Made by a program: the position numbers and the translations under genes. This document shows positions 33,385 through 42,778 of a stretch of DNA of 61,868 nt, piece by piece. Source of the DNA: a virus. The notes under the pieces were generated by a model that was not told the origin of the DNA, did no database searches, and worked only from the letters and a program-made list of their open reading frames with translations. Each line of letters begins with the position of its first letter. The stretch's first letter is position 1. The DNA is taken from IMG/VR virus record IMGVR_UViG_3300037843_001193, positions 1-61,868 of that record; one strand, written 5' to 3'.

Positions 33385-33864
33385 ATGAGCCTGCCTATAC
33401 GCTTCGAGAAGGTGGACTCCCGCTACTACCGCAGCGGACGCCCCGCCCTCAGGGACTACGAGGAGCTGGCCACCAAGGTCAGGTCCATCGTCAACCTGGA
33501 GGGGCACGGCCCTGCCTCCGCCGAGGTAGAGGCCTGCCTCCCCTACATCATCGAGCACCTCTGGTTCCCTATCAGCGTGGAGCAGATATACATGGAGGGG
33601 GTGCCGCAGCCGCTCCTGGACTGGGCGCTGAACTCCATGGATAGCCTCCCGACCCCGGTGCTCATCCACTGCCAGCACGGGGAGGACCGTACCGGGATGG
33701 TGGTGGCCATAATACGCATCCGCTCGGGATGGAGCTACGGGGATGCTATTAAGGAGGCTGTCTCCCACGGCTACCGCCAGCTACTCAACCGGGGGCTGGA
33801 CGAGGTCCTGGAGAGGTATGCCGCTTGCCTTGGGGACAAGGCCAAGGACGGGGAGCAGGGATGA
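33385..33864 (+). CDS. Dual-specificity / tyrosine phosphatase, 159 aa
   Basis: The CX5R signature is HCQHGEDRTG near 93-102, preceded by a VRSIVNLEGHGP strand-loop and an IEHLWFPIS segment, as in compact cysteine phosphatases. It removes phosphate from protein or a small molecule; the target is unknown. The start lies only six bases after a possible -10 (TATTAT, 33374-33379), so the mRNA may have almost no leader. Its end overlaps the next gene as ATGA. Confidence 0.8.
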   Translation: MSLPIRFEKVDSRYYRSGRPALRDYEELATKVRSIVNLEGHGPASAEVEACLPYIIEHLWFPISVEQIYMEGVPQPLLDWALNSMDSLPTPVLIHCQHGEDRTGMVVAIIRIRSGWSYGDAIKEAVSHGYRQLLNRGLDEVLERYAACLGDKAKDGEQG

Positions 33865-34496
33865 CGAACTATGTGGCCAGCACGACCATAAACTTCGAGA
33901 AGTCAAGGTTCTACGTCCGCCCAGGGGACATGCTCTCCTACGACCCCCAGCACAGCGGCGGGTCGCTTGCCATATACCGGAACGGACAGCTTGTCAAGGT
34001 CCTCAGGGTGGAGTCCCTGGCCATCGAGGCGTTCCTGAAGAGCAGGTTCATATCCGAGGTCAGGGTACCTGCCAAGCCCGGCCCCCCGGCGACCAAGGAG
34101 GCTCCTCCCAGGGAGAATGCCGGGACAATCACCATAGATACCCTCGCCAGCGGGTATGCCAGCCCGCTCAAGGCGGCCGAGCCTGCCCCCGACCCGCACG
34201 GCCTGCTTACCCCGCCAAGCGACCCCCCTCTTACCAGCCCGCACCTTACCGGCTTCAAGCGCCTGCTCCCCGACTACAATGCATTCCCCTCCGACCTGGG
34301 CGTGGCGCTCGTGGACGGCCAGGCAAGAGTCGGGCCTCCAGGGGAGACCCCCAAGAGGGAGAGGAAGAGGAAGAAGCCTGCCCCCGCAGGCGAGATTGAC
34401 TTCGCCGTGCATCCTCCCGACCCTCCCCCGTCCCAGGTACAAGGCCCTAGTGACCCGCCAGAGCAACCCGAGCATAACCGAATAAGCGAACCATAG
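33861..34496 (+). CDS. Pro-rich hypothetical protein, 211 aa
   Basis: The ATG overlaps the phosphatase stop. A folded front of about 65 residues (STTINFEKSRFYVRPGDML) is followed by Pro-rich, probably unfolded segments and a basic patch (KRERKRKKP). A virion or assembly role is possible from position. No family is recognised. Confidence 0.5.
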   Translation: MTNYVASTTINFEKSRFYVRPGDMLSYDPQHSGGSLAIYRNGQLVKVLRVESLAIEAFLKSRFISEVRVPAKPGPPATKEAPPRENAGTITIDTLASGYASPLKAAEPAPDPHGLLTPPSDPPLTSPHLTGFKRLLPDYNAFPSDLGVALVDGQARVGPPGETPKRERKRKKPAPAGEIDFAVHPPDPPPSQVQGPSDPPEQPEHNRISEP

Positions 34497-34508
34497 ATTG
34501 AGGGGTCT

Positions 34509-35492
34509 ATGGCCTTTGCAAGCCTCCCATCCAGCCTGGACACTAGGCTCTGGGTACAGGTTCCCGTAATCGTCCTCCACCCTCCGTACACGAAGGTGGC
34601 GATAAGCCTCCCGGAGCTGGTGAGGCAGACGAACGCCTTCAGCGTGAAGCGGAGGGCAGGGTGCCAGCCTACCCTGAAGCGGAGCCGTCCCAAGGAGCTT
34701 TACCTGGAGTACAACGTGGTGTGCCACGAGAGCTACTCCGACCCCCGTGGCCATGACGTGCAGGTCCAGTTCGACCTCTCCCAGGTGGAGGAGACCCAGG
34801 ACGCCAAGAGGCTGGACGTAAGGGTAAGCTGCTCCTGCCCGGCGTTCCTCTACTGGGGGGCGCAGTGGAACCTCCACCAGCGGGACGGGCTGCACGGGCA
34901 GGCCCGCCCCCTCCTCCAGGCACCGACCCAGAGGCTCGACCTGCGGGGGAACTTCGTCATCTGCAAGCACGTCAAGGCCGTGTTCGAGCGCATACTGCCG
35001 GCCATCCAGCACAACATCACCAAGGTCGTGCGTGAGCGGGAGGTGAAGCGCACCAAGGAGCGCATGCTGAAGGAGGAGCGCCCGACCGAGAAGGAGAAGC
35101 GCCTGCACCGGGAGCAGATGGAGATGAGGATGAAGAAGGACATCGACCGCATCCTCAGGACCAGGGACCCGGACGAGAGGGAGAGGCTGATAAAGGAGCT
35201 GGTGGAGAAGGAGAAGAAGCGCCTCTACAAGCAGGTGGAGACGGAGCGGGGGGAGAGGCCCAGGAGGAAGCCCCCTGCCGTGCCCCGGCCATCCCCCCCG
35301 GCGGCCCCAGGCCCTCCCCCCGAGGAGAAGAAGAAGGTCGTCAAGAGGGACGAGCCTGCCACTGCCCCCCCCAAGCCCCCCGTGCCTCCCAGGCCCCCCA
35401 GGGAGGAGCCTGGCCTGGAGGACCTGGTCAAGGAGGAGGAGAGGAAGCTGCGGGCCAGGAAGCCCCCCGAGAAGGGAGGGGTGCGCAAGTGA
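34509..35492 (+). CDS. SWIM-type zinc protein with coiled-coil and Pro-rich tail, 327 aa
   Basis: Residues 105-160 carry CSCPAFLYWGAQWN followed by VICKHVKAVFERI, a C.C...C.H SWIM-like zinc site. A phage family with the same CSCP.. and CKH.. pattern is known near capsid genes. Residues 165-245 form a charged coiled coil and the rest is Pro/Lys-rich. It may be a structural or assembly protein binding nucleic acid or protein. Confidence 0.65.
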   Translation: MAFASLPSSLDTRLWVQVPVIVLHPPYTKVAISLPELVRQTNAFSVKRRAGCQPTLKRSRPKELYLEYNVVCHESYSDPRGHDVQVQFDLSQVEETQDAKRLDVRVSCSCPAFLYWGAQWNLHQRDGLHGQARPLLQAPTQRLDLRGNFVICKHVKAVFERILPAIQHNITKVVREREVKRTKERMLKEERPTEKEKRLHREQMEMRMKKDIDRILRTRDPDERERLIKELVEKEKKRLYKQVETERGERPRRKPPAVPRPSPPAAPGPPPEEKKKVVKRDEPATAPPKPPVPPRPPREEPGLEDLVKEEERKLRARKPPEKGGVRK

Positions 35493-37621
35493 TTACAGCG
35501 ATAGTGAACGCCCCGTACTCCAACCGTATCCAGCTCGCCCTGGAGGGATGGGTAGGGCCCTTCGTGCGCCCGCTCAGCCCCCCTGTCCCCTTCGACCCCA
35601 CGGACCCCAAGGTCCTGGAGGTGTACATAGACGGCAGGCCCGCCAGGGTCAGCACCTTCTCCTTCGACAGCATCAACAACCGCTACCTGCTCTTCATGGA
35701 GGACGCCTTCGACCCCTCCACGGCGGTGGTCCAGACCATACACCACATGCCCAAGCCCCCGTACCAGTACGGGGTGCCCGTGCCGGCCAACCCCATCCCA
35801 GCCATCACCAGCCTCGACCCCCCGTCGGCCCCCTCCGGCCACAGCGCCCAAGTGCTGACCATAGACGGCGCAGACTTTATGCCTACCTCCACTGCCACCT
35901 ACAACGGCGTCCCCCACACCTTTACCTACGCCTCCGCTGGCCAGGGGGCCATACCCCTTACCTCGGGCGACCAGGCGGCGGCGGGCAGCTACCCCGTGGT
36001 GGTCACCAACCCCCCTCCCGGAGGGGGGGCGTCCAACGCCGTGGACTTCAGCGTCGTCTCGTCCCTGCTGCCCGCCCTCTACATAGGCGACGCCGACAAC
36101 GGGGCGGTCCGCCTCGTTGACCAGGCCGGGGACATCCACACCCCCGTGTTCGCCAGCGCCGACCCGCTGCTCTCCTATACCCAGGGCATATGGGCACCGC
36201 TCAACTTCGCAGCCGGGGCAGGCGGAAGCCTCTATATCCTTGACGCCAACACAGTAGGCATATGGCAGGTAAGCACGTCCTATGTAATGACCAGGGTGGC
36301 CGGCACCGCTACCGGGACGACCGGCACCCCCATCCCCGGCCCTGCCACGAGCAGCCCGCTCCCCACCGAGCCTTGGCTGGCCGCCGACCCCTCGGGCAAC
36401 CTGTTCGTCGGGGACTTCCAGCACCACAAGGTCTATGCCGTCAACATGCAGGCCTCCCCCCAGACCATCCTCGGGGTGAGCATCGCCGCAGGCGACATCG
36501 CCCTGGTGGCAGGCACGGGCACGGCAGGGTTCAGCGGCGACGGCGGGCCGGCGCTCAGCGCCACCTTCCGCTACCCGCAGGGCCTTGCCTGCGACTCCTC
36601 CGGCAGCCTGTACGTGTGCGACGAGCAGAACTACTGCGTGAGGAAGATTGACACCTCGGGCAACATCAGCACAGTGGCGGGGCAGGGGCATGTCTACGGG
36701 CAGGCAGGGGACGGCGGCCTGGCTACCCTGGCCACCATGACGGAGCTTTACGGCCTGGGGATAGACCCCAGCGGCAACCTCTACATAGCGGACATGGACT
36801 CCCCCAAGATACGGGCCGTCAACATGACGGGCGGGCCTGCCGTCATCTGCGGCATAGCCATAGCGGCCGGGCACATCGACACCGTGGCAGGCACGGGGAC
36901 GGCGGGGGATACCGGCGACGAGGGCCCCGCCATCTCGGCGGAGATAGGCGCAAACATACTACAGCTCTGCACCGACGCCTCCGGCAGCCTCTACCTCACG
37001 GACTTCTACAACAACCGTGCCAGGAGGGTGGACTCGGGCGGCACGATACATGCCTTCGCAGGCACGGGGACGGCGGGGTACAGCGGGGACGGGGGCGCAG
37101 CCACGGCCGCCGACCTGGGGGAGGCAGAGGGCATAATATACCTCCCTGCCCCCGTGCAGAGCACCCCGACCTTCACGGTCGGCCTGGTGCCCAGCACCCC
37201 CCTGCCCCACACCCTGTCCTATGCCACCGAGAACAGCCTGACGGCGTCCCTGGCGTCCCTGGGCGGGAACTCCGTGCCAGCCGCCAAGACCAACGTAGGC
37301 TACCTGGAGGTGGGCGGGGACGCCGACATCCTGAGCCTGGACATGGCCTCCTTCCCGCAGCTATTCTACCTGGACTGCCACGGGAACTCGGGCATGGCGT
37401 CCCTCGCCCTGGCGGGAACCTACGTGACATACCTCAACGCCAACTCCTGTGCCCTAGGCCAGGCGTCCGTGGACGCCGTGCTGGTGGCCCTGGACGGGAA
37501 CGGCCTGCTCAACGGGACCGTCAACCTCGGCGGGGCAGGGAACTCCGCCCCCTCCGCCACGGGGCTTGCCGCTGCCAGCAGCCTGCAAACCAGCAAGGGA
37601 TGGAGCGTGACCCACAACTAG
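35489..37621 (+). CDS. Tail or surface protein with TIG and NHL propeller, 710 aa
   Basis: The GTG overlaps the previous stop as GTGA. After a front domain (1-105) comes an IPT/TIG Ig-like domain near 107-190 (ITSLDPPSAPSGHS). Residues 195-560 hold five to six NHL repeats of the form VAGTGTAGFSGDGG followed by SGSLYVCDEQN, predicting a beta-propeller. The C-terminal 140 residues look like irregular leucine-rich strands. Such proteins often bind sugars or proteins, so this is probably an adhesion or baseplate-associated part. Confidence 0.7.
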   Translation: MITAIVNAPYSNRIQLALEGWVGPFVRPLSPPVPFDPTDPKVLEVYIDGRPARVSTFSFDSINNRYLLFMEDAFDPSTAVVQTIHHMPKPPYQYGVPVPANPIPAITSLDPPSAPSGHSAQVLTIDGADFMPTSTATYNGVPHTFTYASAGQGAIPLTSGDQAAAGSYPVVVTNPPPGGGASNAVDFSVVSSLLPALYIGDADNGAVRLVDQAGDIHTPVFASADPLLSYTQGIWAPLNFAAGAGGSLYILDANTVGIWQVSTSYVMTRVAGTATGTTGTPIPGPATSSPLPTEPWLAADPSGNLFVGDFQHHKVYAVNMQASPQTILGVSIAAGDIALVAGTGTAGFSGDGGPALSATFRYPQGLACDSSGSLYVCDEQNYCVRKIDTSGNISTVAGQGHVYGQAGDGGLATLATMTELYGLGIDPSGNLYIADMDSPKIRAVNMTGGPAVICGIAIAAGHIDTVAGTGTAGDTGDEGPAISAEIGANILQLCTDASGSLYLTDFYNNRARRVDSGGTIHAFAGTGTAGYSGDGGAATAADLGEAEGIIYLPAPVQSTPTFTVGLVPSTPLPHTLSYATENSLTASLASLGGNSVPAAKTNVGYLEVGGDADILSLDMASFPQLFYLDCHGNSGMASLALAGTYVTYLNANSCALGQASVDAVLVALDGNGLLNGTVNLGGAGNSAPSATGLAAASSLQTSKGWSVTHN

Positions 37622-37622
37622 C

Positions 37623-40445
37623 ATGAGCCTACTGCGCCCCAGCATCGTCTACCTGTCGAGCAGCGAGAACCCCTCCCTGACCGGCGACAACGTGACCTTC
37701 ACGGCCGACGTGTACCCCAGCGTCACGGTGGTGCAGAGCACCAGCGGCACCAACGGGCTGTACTCCCCCTCCGTGACCCTCACCCTCGGGAGCTTCCCCA
37801 CCCTGGGCAACACCCTCCTGGTGTTCGGCGGCATCCCCATCTCGGCGGCCGGCGCTGCCTCCGCCCTGGGGTTCACGGCGGCGGCGGCGTACTACGGCTC
37901 CGGAGGCTCGTCCTTCGTCCTTACGAGGACCGTCCTGCCGGGGGACGGCAAGAGCTGGACGGTGTCCGGCCTCCCCTTCAACAACGTGGCCAACCAGGGT
38001 AGGGTATTCCTGCTGGAGATACAGGGCACCCCCAGCATCCTCGCCGACGCAGGGGTGACGGCAGGCAGCCAGTACTACTACACCGCCCCGCTGTCCACCT
38101 CGGCCGTCTTCGGCGGGCCGGGGCTTGCCATAGCGGGGTTCTGGCACTACTTCCTCGGCAACGTGGAGAACATCCTCCCCACGGCCTACTCCTACCCCTC
38201 CTGGCTAGGGGGTACAGGGGCCGGGTATGATATCGTGGCCTGCAACGGGGACGTCCCCGCCAGCACCGCCGTGACGGCCACGCTCCTCTCCACGGTGGAC
38301 AGCGGCATCATAGGGCAGGCGGTGTACGTGGACATCATGCTGCCCATCCCTACCGTCCCTACCGGGCACGTGGACTTCTACGACAGCTCCAGCCCCCCTG
38401 GGTACATGGGCACCGGCACGCTGTCCGGCAGGCAGACCTCCATATCCTCCTCCTCCCTGCCGGTAGGCAGCCAGACTATCACCGCTGCCTACAGCGGCGA
38501 CTCCGGCTTCCTGCCCGGCAGCGGCAGCCTGGTGCAGACGGTCAGCTCCGGCACCTCCCCGACGACGACCTCCGTCGCCAGCAGCCAGGACCCCTCCGTG
38601 CAGGGGCAGGCGGTCAAGTTCACCGCCACGGTCTCCCTTGCGCCCGAGCTGGTCCAGTACAAGGGGGCATACTCCAGCCAGGCTGGGCGGTACGGCTTCC
38701 CCGTCTCCGTTACCCTCACCAGCAGCCCTACGGCCGGCAACACCCTCATAGCCCTGGCCAGCCTGTCGGAGCCGTACAGCGACTACTACTTCGACCTCCC
38801 TGCGGGGTTTACCGAGCTAGCCTCCTATAGGCCGGGCGTCAACATACGCAACAGCGAGATAGTAGGCTACCGCATAGCCCAGGGCGGGGACCCGGCGACA
38901 TGGAGCTTCCCCTGCAACACGGGGTCGGACGTGGCCCCGGGCCAGGTCTACATCTTCGAGTTCCTGGGGCAGCCCACGGTGCAGGCATCGTGCGGGGCGG
39001 CAGGCACCCAGGGCACATACCCCTGGTGGCAGACCCCTCCCCCCCTCCCGGTCACCACCGGCTCCATCGGCTCCAGCAGCCCCTTCATAGCCATCTGCCA
39101 GTTCATGATGTGGATGATGGCCGCCCCCTACGACTGGAACCCGGCCTTCTCGGAGATGGGGGGACCGTACGAGCCTTACACGGACGCCCATCCCTGGGAG
39201 CTGGTGGGGGCGTCCCTTGCCAGCGGCCCTGTGACCGCCATGATGGGCGTAGGCTCGGCGGAGACGGTAGGGTACGCCCTCATCCTGCTCAACTACAGCA
39301 GCCAGGTCAGCGGCACGGTGAACTTCTTTGACAGCTCTAGCCCTCCCGGCTACCTGGGGAGCGCCGACGTCTTCAATAGCCAGGCATCCGTCTCGACCTC
39401 CCTGCTCCCCGTGGGGCTTCAGACCATAACGGCGGACTACCTGGGCAACGCCGTCTTCCTGGCCAGCAGCGGGAGCACGCCGCAGACCGTCACCGCCGCC
39501 CCGCTGGTAGCGGTGGACGGCACCCCCAACCCGAGCTACGTGGGCAGCCCCGTCACCATCGACGTGTCCGTCTCGGGCAGCAGCGGCACCCCCACCGGCA
39601 CCGTGACCATCGCCGACGGCCTCGGCTCCCCTCCCTATGTCATAGGCACCATTACCCTGTCGGGGGGGAGCGGCTCCCTCGTCACCTCCTCCCTGTCGGC
39701 CGGCAGCCACACCATCTGGGCGCTGTACAACGGGGACGTCAACTACCCCGCCGCCTCCAGCTACTACATCCAGGTGGTGGTGGACAAGTACGCCCCCGTG
39801 GTGGGCATCGCCAGCGACCACAACCCCCAGTTCTTCGGGCAAGAGCTTATGCTGACCGTCACGGTATCCCCCCCCGCAGGGGTGCTTACCCTCCCTACCG
39901 GCACGGTCACCCTGACGGATTCCGTGACGGGCGGCATGGGCACCTATGCCCTCCCCCCCTCGGGCACCGTGCAGTGGACCATGGACCCCTCCAGCCCGTG
40001 GGCCGTGGGGACGCACCTGGTGACGGCGTCCTACAGCGGGGACGCTCACTACTACCCCGGCACGGCCACCCTCTCCCAGCTCATAGTCGCAGAGGGGGGC
40101 ATATACGCCGACCTGCCGGGGTTCGCCCTGGTGGCCTACTGCTCACCGGGGGGGGACGACAGCCTCCCCCCCTGGGCGTCCTTCGTCGCCGACCCCTCCA
40201 CGGCAGCGGCGGGGCAGCCCGTCTACCTGCTGTGGACCGGCCTCAACATCGCCTCTGTCAGGATGTACGGCGACAACGGGGTGGGGGACTCCCTGGACAC
40301 GGGGGTGCTCCAGACCAGCGGCTCCGGCATCTATACTGTTTCCAACGGCTTCCAGCATAGCATAACCCTTAGCTGCGTCGCCTACGACTCCTCCGCCCCC
40401 CCGGACGTGGTGGCGTCCCAGGCCTTGGCCATCACCGTCACGTAG
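37623..40445 (+). CDS. Surface protein with four Ig-like domains and two inserted domains, 940 aa
   Basis: Four bacterial Ig-like (Big_3-type) domains are visible from their ends, such as VGSQTITAAYSGDSGFLPGS and VGTHLVTASYSGDAHYYPGT. The first two are split: after the opening strands (NPSLTGDNVTFTADV, DPSVQGQAVKFTATV) about 190 residues are inserted before FYDSSSPPGY and FFDSSSPPGY. The inserts resemble each other (LTLGSFPTLGNTLLVF / LTSSPTAGNTLIAL) and look like jelly-roll sugar-binding modules. The remaining Ig domains lie near 632-825; the last 110 residues differ. It is probably a virion fibre or decoration. Confidence 0.7.
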   Translation: MSLLRPSIVYLSSSENPSLTGDNVTFTADVYPSVTVVQSTSGTNGLYSPSVTLTLGSFPTLGNTLLVFGGIPISAAGAASALGFTAAAAYYGSGGSSFVLTRTVLPGDGKSWTVSGLPFNNVANQGRVFLLEIQGTPSILADAGVTAGSQYYYTAPLSTSAVFGGPGLAIAGFWHYFLGNVENILPTAYSYPSWLGGTGAGYDIVACNGDVPASTAVTATLLSTVDSGIIGQAVYVDIMLPIPTVPTGHVDFYDSSSPPGYMGTGTLSGRQTSISSSSLPVGSQTITAAYSGDSGFLPGSGSLVQTVSSGTSPTTTSVASSQDPSVQGQAVKFTATVSLAPELVQYKGAYSSQAGRYGFPVSVTLTSSPTAGNTLIALASLSEPYSDYYFDLPAGFTELASYRPGVNIRNSEIVGYRIAQGGDPATWSFPCNTGSDVAPGQVYIFEFLGQPTVQASCGAAGTQGTYPWWQTPPPLPVTTGSIGSSSPFIAICQFMMWMMAAPYDWNPAFSEMGGPYEPYTDAHPWELVGASLASGPVTAMMGVGSAETVGYALILLNYSSQVSGTVNFFDSSSPPGYLGSADVFNSQASVSTSLLPVGLQTITADYLGNAVFLASSGSTPQTVTAAPLVAVDGTPNPSYVGSPVTIDVSVSGSSGTPTGTVTIADGLGSPPYVIGTITLSGGSGSLVTSSLSAGSHTIWALYNGDVNYPAASSYYIQVVVDKYAPVVGIASDHNPQFFGQELMLTVTVSPPAGVLTLPTGTVTLTDSVTGGMGTYALPPSGTVQWTMDPSSPWAVGTHLVTASYSGDAHYYPGTATLSQLIVAEGGIYADLPGFALVAYCSPGGDDSLPPWASFVADPSTAAAGQPVYLLWTGLNIASVRMYGDNGVGDSLDTGVLQTSGSGIYTVSNGFQHSITLSCVAYDSSAPPDVVASQALAITVT

Positions 40446-40463
40446 GGGCCTGGAGGGGGCCTG

Positions 40464-40503
40464 AAAACGCACTATGGCATACCTTAGTAGGGCAACACTG
40501 CCC
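40464..40503 (+). promoter_or_regulatory. Structural-type promoter-like element with leader hairpin
   Basis: AAAACGCACTATGGC is followed by CCTTAGTAGGG, then GGGCA-ACAC-TGCCC (40490-40503), a five-pair stem directly before AAGGAGAGG and the ATG at 40516. Confidence 0.5.
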
Positions 40504-40515
40504 AAGGAGAGGAAA

Positions 40516-40743
40516 ATGGCCAAGAAGATAGCACGCATCGACGCAGAGAACATGAACTCCCTCTACGCCGCCGAGCTGGAGAAGCTGGGTGCCAAGGTCG
40601 CTGCCAAGGACGACACCGGGCAGCCCAAGGACATCCAGGCCTTCAAGGACCACGAGGAGTACCTCAGCACCCTGGAGGCCGCCTTCAAGGAGGACAAGAA
40701 GGCAGAAGGCTCCACCGACCCCAACGACGTGGTCCTCGACTAA
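40516..40743 (+). CDS. Small helical protein, 75 aa
   Basis: AAGGAGAGG precedes the ATG at 40516; an ATG at 40474 lies inside the promoter-like element and is less likely. The product is charged and mostly helical (LYAAELEKLGAKVAAK). Its strong leader suggests abundance, for example as a small virion or assembly protein. Confidence 0.55.
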   Translation: MAKKIARIDAENMNSLYAAELEKLGAKVAAKDDTGQPKDIQAFKDHEEYLSTLEAAFKEDKKAEGSTDPNDVVLD

Positions 40744-40756
40744 GGAGGGCAAGCCG

Positions 40757-42118
40757 ATGTTCACCTGCAAGGCGGCGGACGCCCGCCTGCTCGTCCCAGG
40801 CAGGCTTGTCGGCTCGACCGACGGCCAGCCGTGGGTAGTTGTCTCTGCCGTCAGGACCGAGGACGGCGTCCTCGTGAGCCTTGCCGACATCACGGGGGAG
40901 CCTGCCCCGCCCTGGACCCACTTCGACCCCGTCCCCCTGGGCATGTCCCGCTTCGCCGCCCTGCTGCGGCGGCTCGCCTACAACAAGGACTACGACCTCT
41001 ATGTCAAGGGGGCCATCCGGGAGGCGGGCCTCCCGGTGGACCAGTCCATGGACTGGTCGAAGTACCTCTTCAACATCATGAGCAAGGGCCTGGGGCCCGC
41101 CGAGGACGAGGACATCGACGAGGTCACCCACTGGGCCATCACCAAGGAGCTGTACGAGCTTAAGAAGCTCAACCCCAACAACCCCTCCGGCTTCCAGCAG
41201 ACCATAGACAGGTTCAAGTGGGGGCCGGGCCAGACGGAGGAGCTGCCGCTGGAGAAGCAGGTCACGGAGTTCCTGAAGAAGACCTTCCTGTACTCGGTGG
41301 ACAAGGGCAAGAAGTACCTCAGGCGGATTATCAGGGGCCTGCCGAAGGGCTGGAAGCAGGAGGACGTGGTAAGCCTGGACCCGGTCGAGATAGGGGGGGA
41401 GGAGGCATATGGCCCGATAGACTACCTGGAGCATCCCGAGTCGGGCAAGGAGTTCCGTGAGGCCGAGGAGACCGCCGAGCTGGGCGACTACAGCCTCCGG
41501 CGCAAGAAGGTCATCAAGGGCAGGTTCACCGAGGGCCTGTACCACTGGCTCCTGGAGCAGAAGAAGCGGCCGGAGGGCAGGAAGAGGTACCCCTACTCCC
41601 CGAGCCAGTACGTGCGGCTGCTGCGCCTGATGCACGAGCATGCCCAGACCTACGGGGCCAAGCCCTCCCTCCCCGACATAGAGGGGCGCTGGAGGTCCCT
41701 CCAGCAGGAGGTGGGGAGCCACAAGCGCCTGGGGCACGACGACTTCGCCAAGCTCTTCGCCATGTTCCCCGAGACCATGGAGACATACGTCAGGACCTTC
41801 CTGCGCCTCCCCCCCGAGGAGCACCACGTGCTGCCCAACATCGTCCGCCTCCTGGTGAGGGAGGGGGAGATGAGGCGTCAGAGGAGGCTGGAGGAGTCCG
41901 ACAAGGACAGGGAGTCCCGCAGGACGGGGCCGGAGCCGGGCGGGCCGCAGGACGCCCCCGAGGCGGGCAAGACCTCCGCCAAGCAGGTAGAGGTGCCCCG
42001 CTGCGCAACCTGCAAGACGGCGAGGGAGGTCAGCAGGTGCCCAGGCTGCGAGCAGAGCTACTGCGCCCTGTGCGTGAGGGACCACTTCGCCAACAACCCA
42101 GGGCACGACAGGACATAG
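40757..42118 (+). CDS. Hypothetical protein with C-terminal B-box-like zinc motif, 453 aa
   Basis: AAGGAGGG precedes the ATG. The body is helical and charged without a recognised domain. Residues 415-453 hold CATC, CPGC, CALC and a His pair in the spacing of a B-box/RING-like zinc finger (CATCKTAREVSRCPGCEQSY). It lies among structural genes and is probably a virion or assembly protein. Confidence 0.55.
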   Translation: MFTCKAADARLLVPGRLVGSTDGQPWVVVSAVRTEDGVLVSLADITGEPAPPWTHFDPVPLGMSRFAALLRRLAYNKDYDLYVKGAIREAGLPVDQSMDWSKYLFNIMSKGLGPAEDEDIDEVTHWAITKELYELKKLNPNNPSGFQQTIDRFKWGPGQTEELPLEKQVTEFLKKTFLYSVDKGKKYLRRIIRGLPKGWKQEDVVSLDPVEIGGEEAYGPIDYLEHPESGKEFREAEETAELGDYSLRRKKVIKGRFTEGLYHWLLEQKKRPEGRKRYPYSPSQYVRLLRLMHEHAQTYGAKPSLPDIEGRWRSLQQEVGSHKRLGHDDFAKLFAMFPETMETYVRTFLRLPPEEHHVLPNIVRLLVREGEMRRQRRLEESDKDRESRRTGPEPGGPQDAPEAGKTSAKQVEVPRCATCKTAREVSRCPGCEQSYCALCVRDHFANNPGHDRT

Positions 42119-42119
42119 C

Positions 42120-42728
42120 ATGGCCGACGTAGAGGTGAAGAACGAGGGGTCAGTCGTCCTCCTCATCCCCATGAGCGACAGGGGGAAGGACTGGATTGAC
42201 GAGAACCTCCAGCTTGAGAGCTGGCAGTGGTACGGCAACGCTGCGGCCGTCGAGGCACGCTATGCCGACCCTATCGTGGACGGCATGATGGACGACGGCC
42301 TGGAGGTGAAGGGGACCACGAGGGTCATACCCGAGGAGTCCGACCTCACCCCCGAGCAGGAGGAGGACATGGTCAGGAGGGGCCAGCTCCCCCCCATGGA
42401 GATGCGCTCCTCCAGGACGGCCGCCCTCCCCGCCCAGCAGCGGCCCCCTGAGGGCACCCCCGCCGCAGACATGAGGGAGGACCCCTGGGCGGCCGCCTCC
42501 CAGGCCATATCCCAGCCGGACGACCAGGCCGCCCGCCGGAGGCTGAGGCACACCGTGGAGCCTGAGATACCCGGAGGCCCCTACCACATGGTATCGTCCG
42601 GCAGGGGGTTCAGGTCAGCCTTCCTGCGCCAGCCGAGGAGGGATGGCTACTGCGACGCCTGCGACCGCCCCGAGGCGCAGTGCGTGTGCAGCCCCGAGGA
42701 CTGCGACCTGACAAGGGAGAGGGCATAG
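42120..42728 (+). CDS. Conserved hypothetical protein, 202 aa
   Basis: The front NEGSVVLLIPMSDRGKDWID, WQWYGNAAAVEARY and IVDGMMDDGLEV follows a pattern seen in small uncharacterised proteins of phages and bacteria. The middle is Pro-rich. The end (CDACDRPEAQCVC) is a possible zinc site. Function unknown. Confidence 0.6.
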   Translation: MADVEVKNEGSVVLLIPMSDRGKDWIDENLQLESWQWYGNAAAVEARYADPIVDGMMDDGLEVKGTTRVIPEESDLTPEQEEDMVRRGQLPPMEMRSSRTAALPAQQRPPEGTPAADMREDPWAAASQAISQPDDQAARRRLRHTVEPEIPGGPYHMVSSGRGFRSAFLRQPRRDGYCDACDRPEAQCVCSPEDCDLTRERA

Positions 42729-42751
42729 AGACTACAGGAACCATTTTAAGA

Positions 42752-42768
42752 GCCGCCAGGAAGGCGGC
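42752..42768 (+). promoter_or_regulatory. Leader hairpin before the gene at 42779
   Basis: GCCGCC-AGGAA-GGCGGC is a perfect six-pair stem ending just before GGAGGAG. It follows an A/T-rich ATTTTAAG, as in other structural leaders. Confidence 0.45.
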
Positions 42769-42778
42769 GGAGGAGAAC

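Noticed and set aside
35225-36874. A 549-codon minus-strand frame over the NHL protein.
   Set aside because: The plus strand shows clear TIG and NHL repeats; the minus frame is their mirror.
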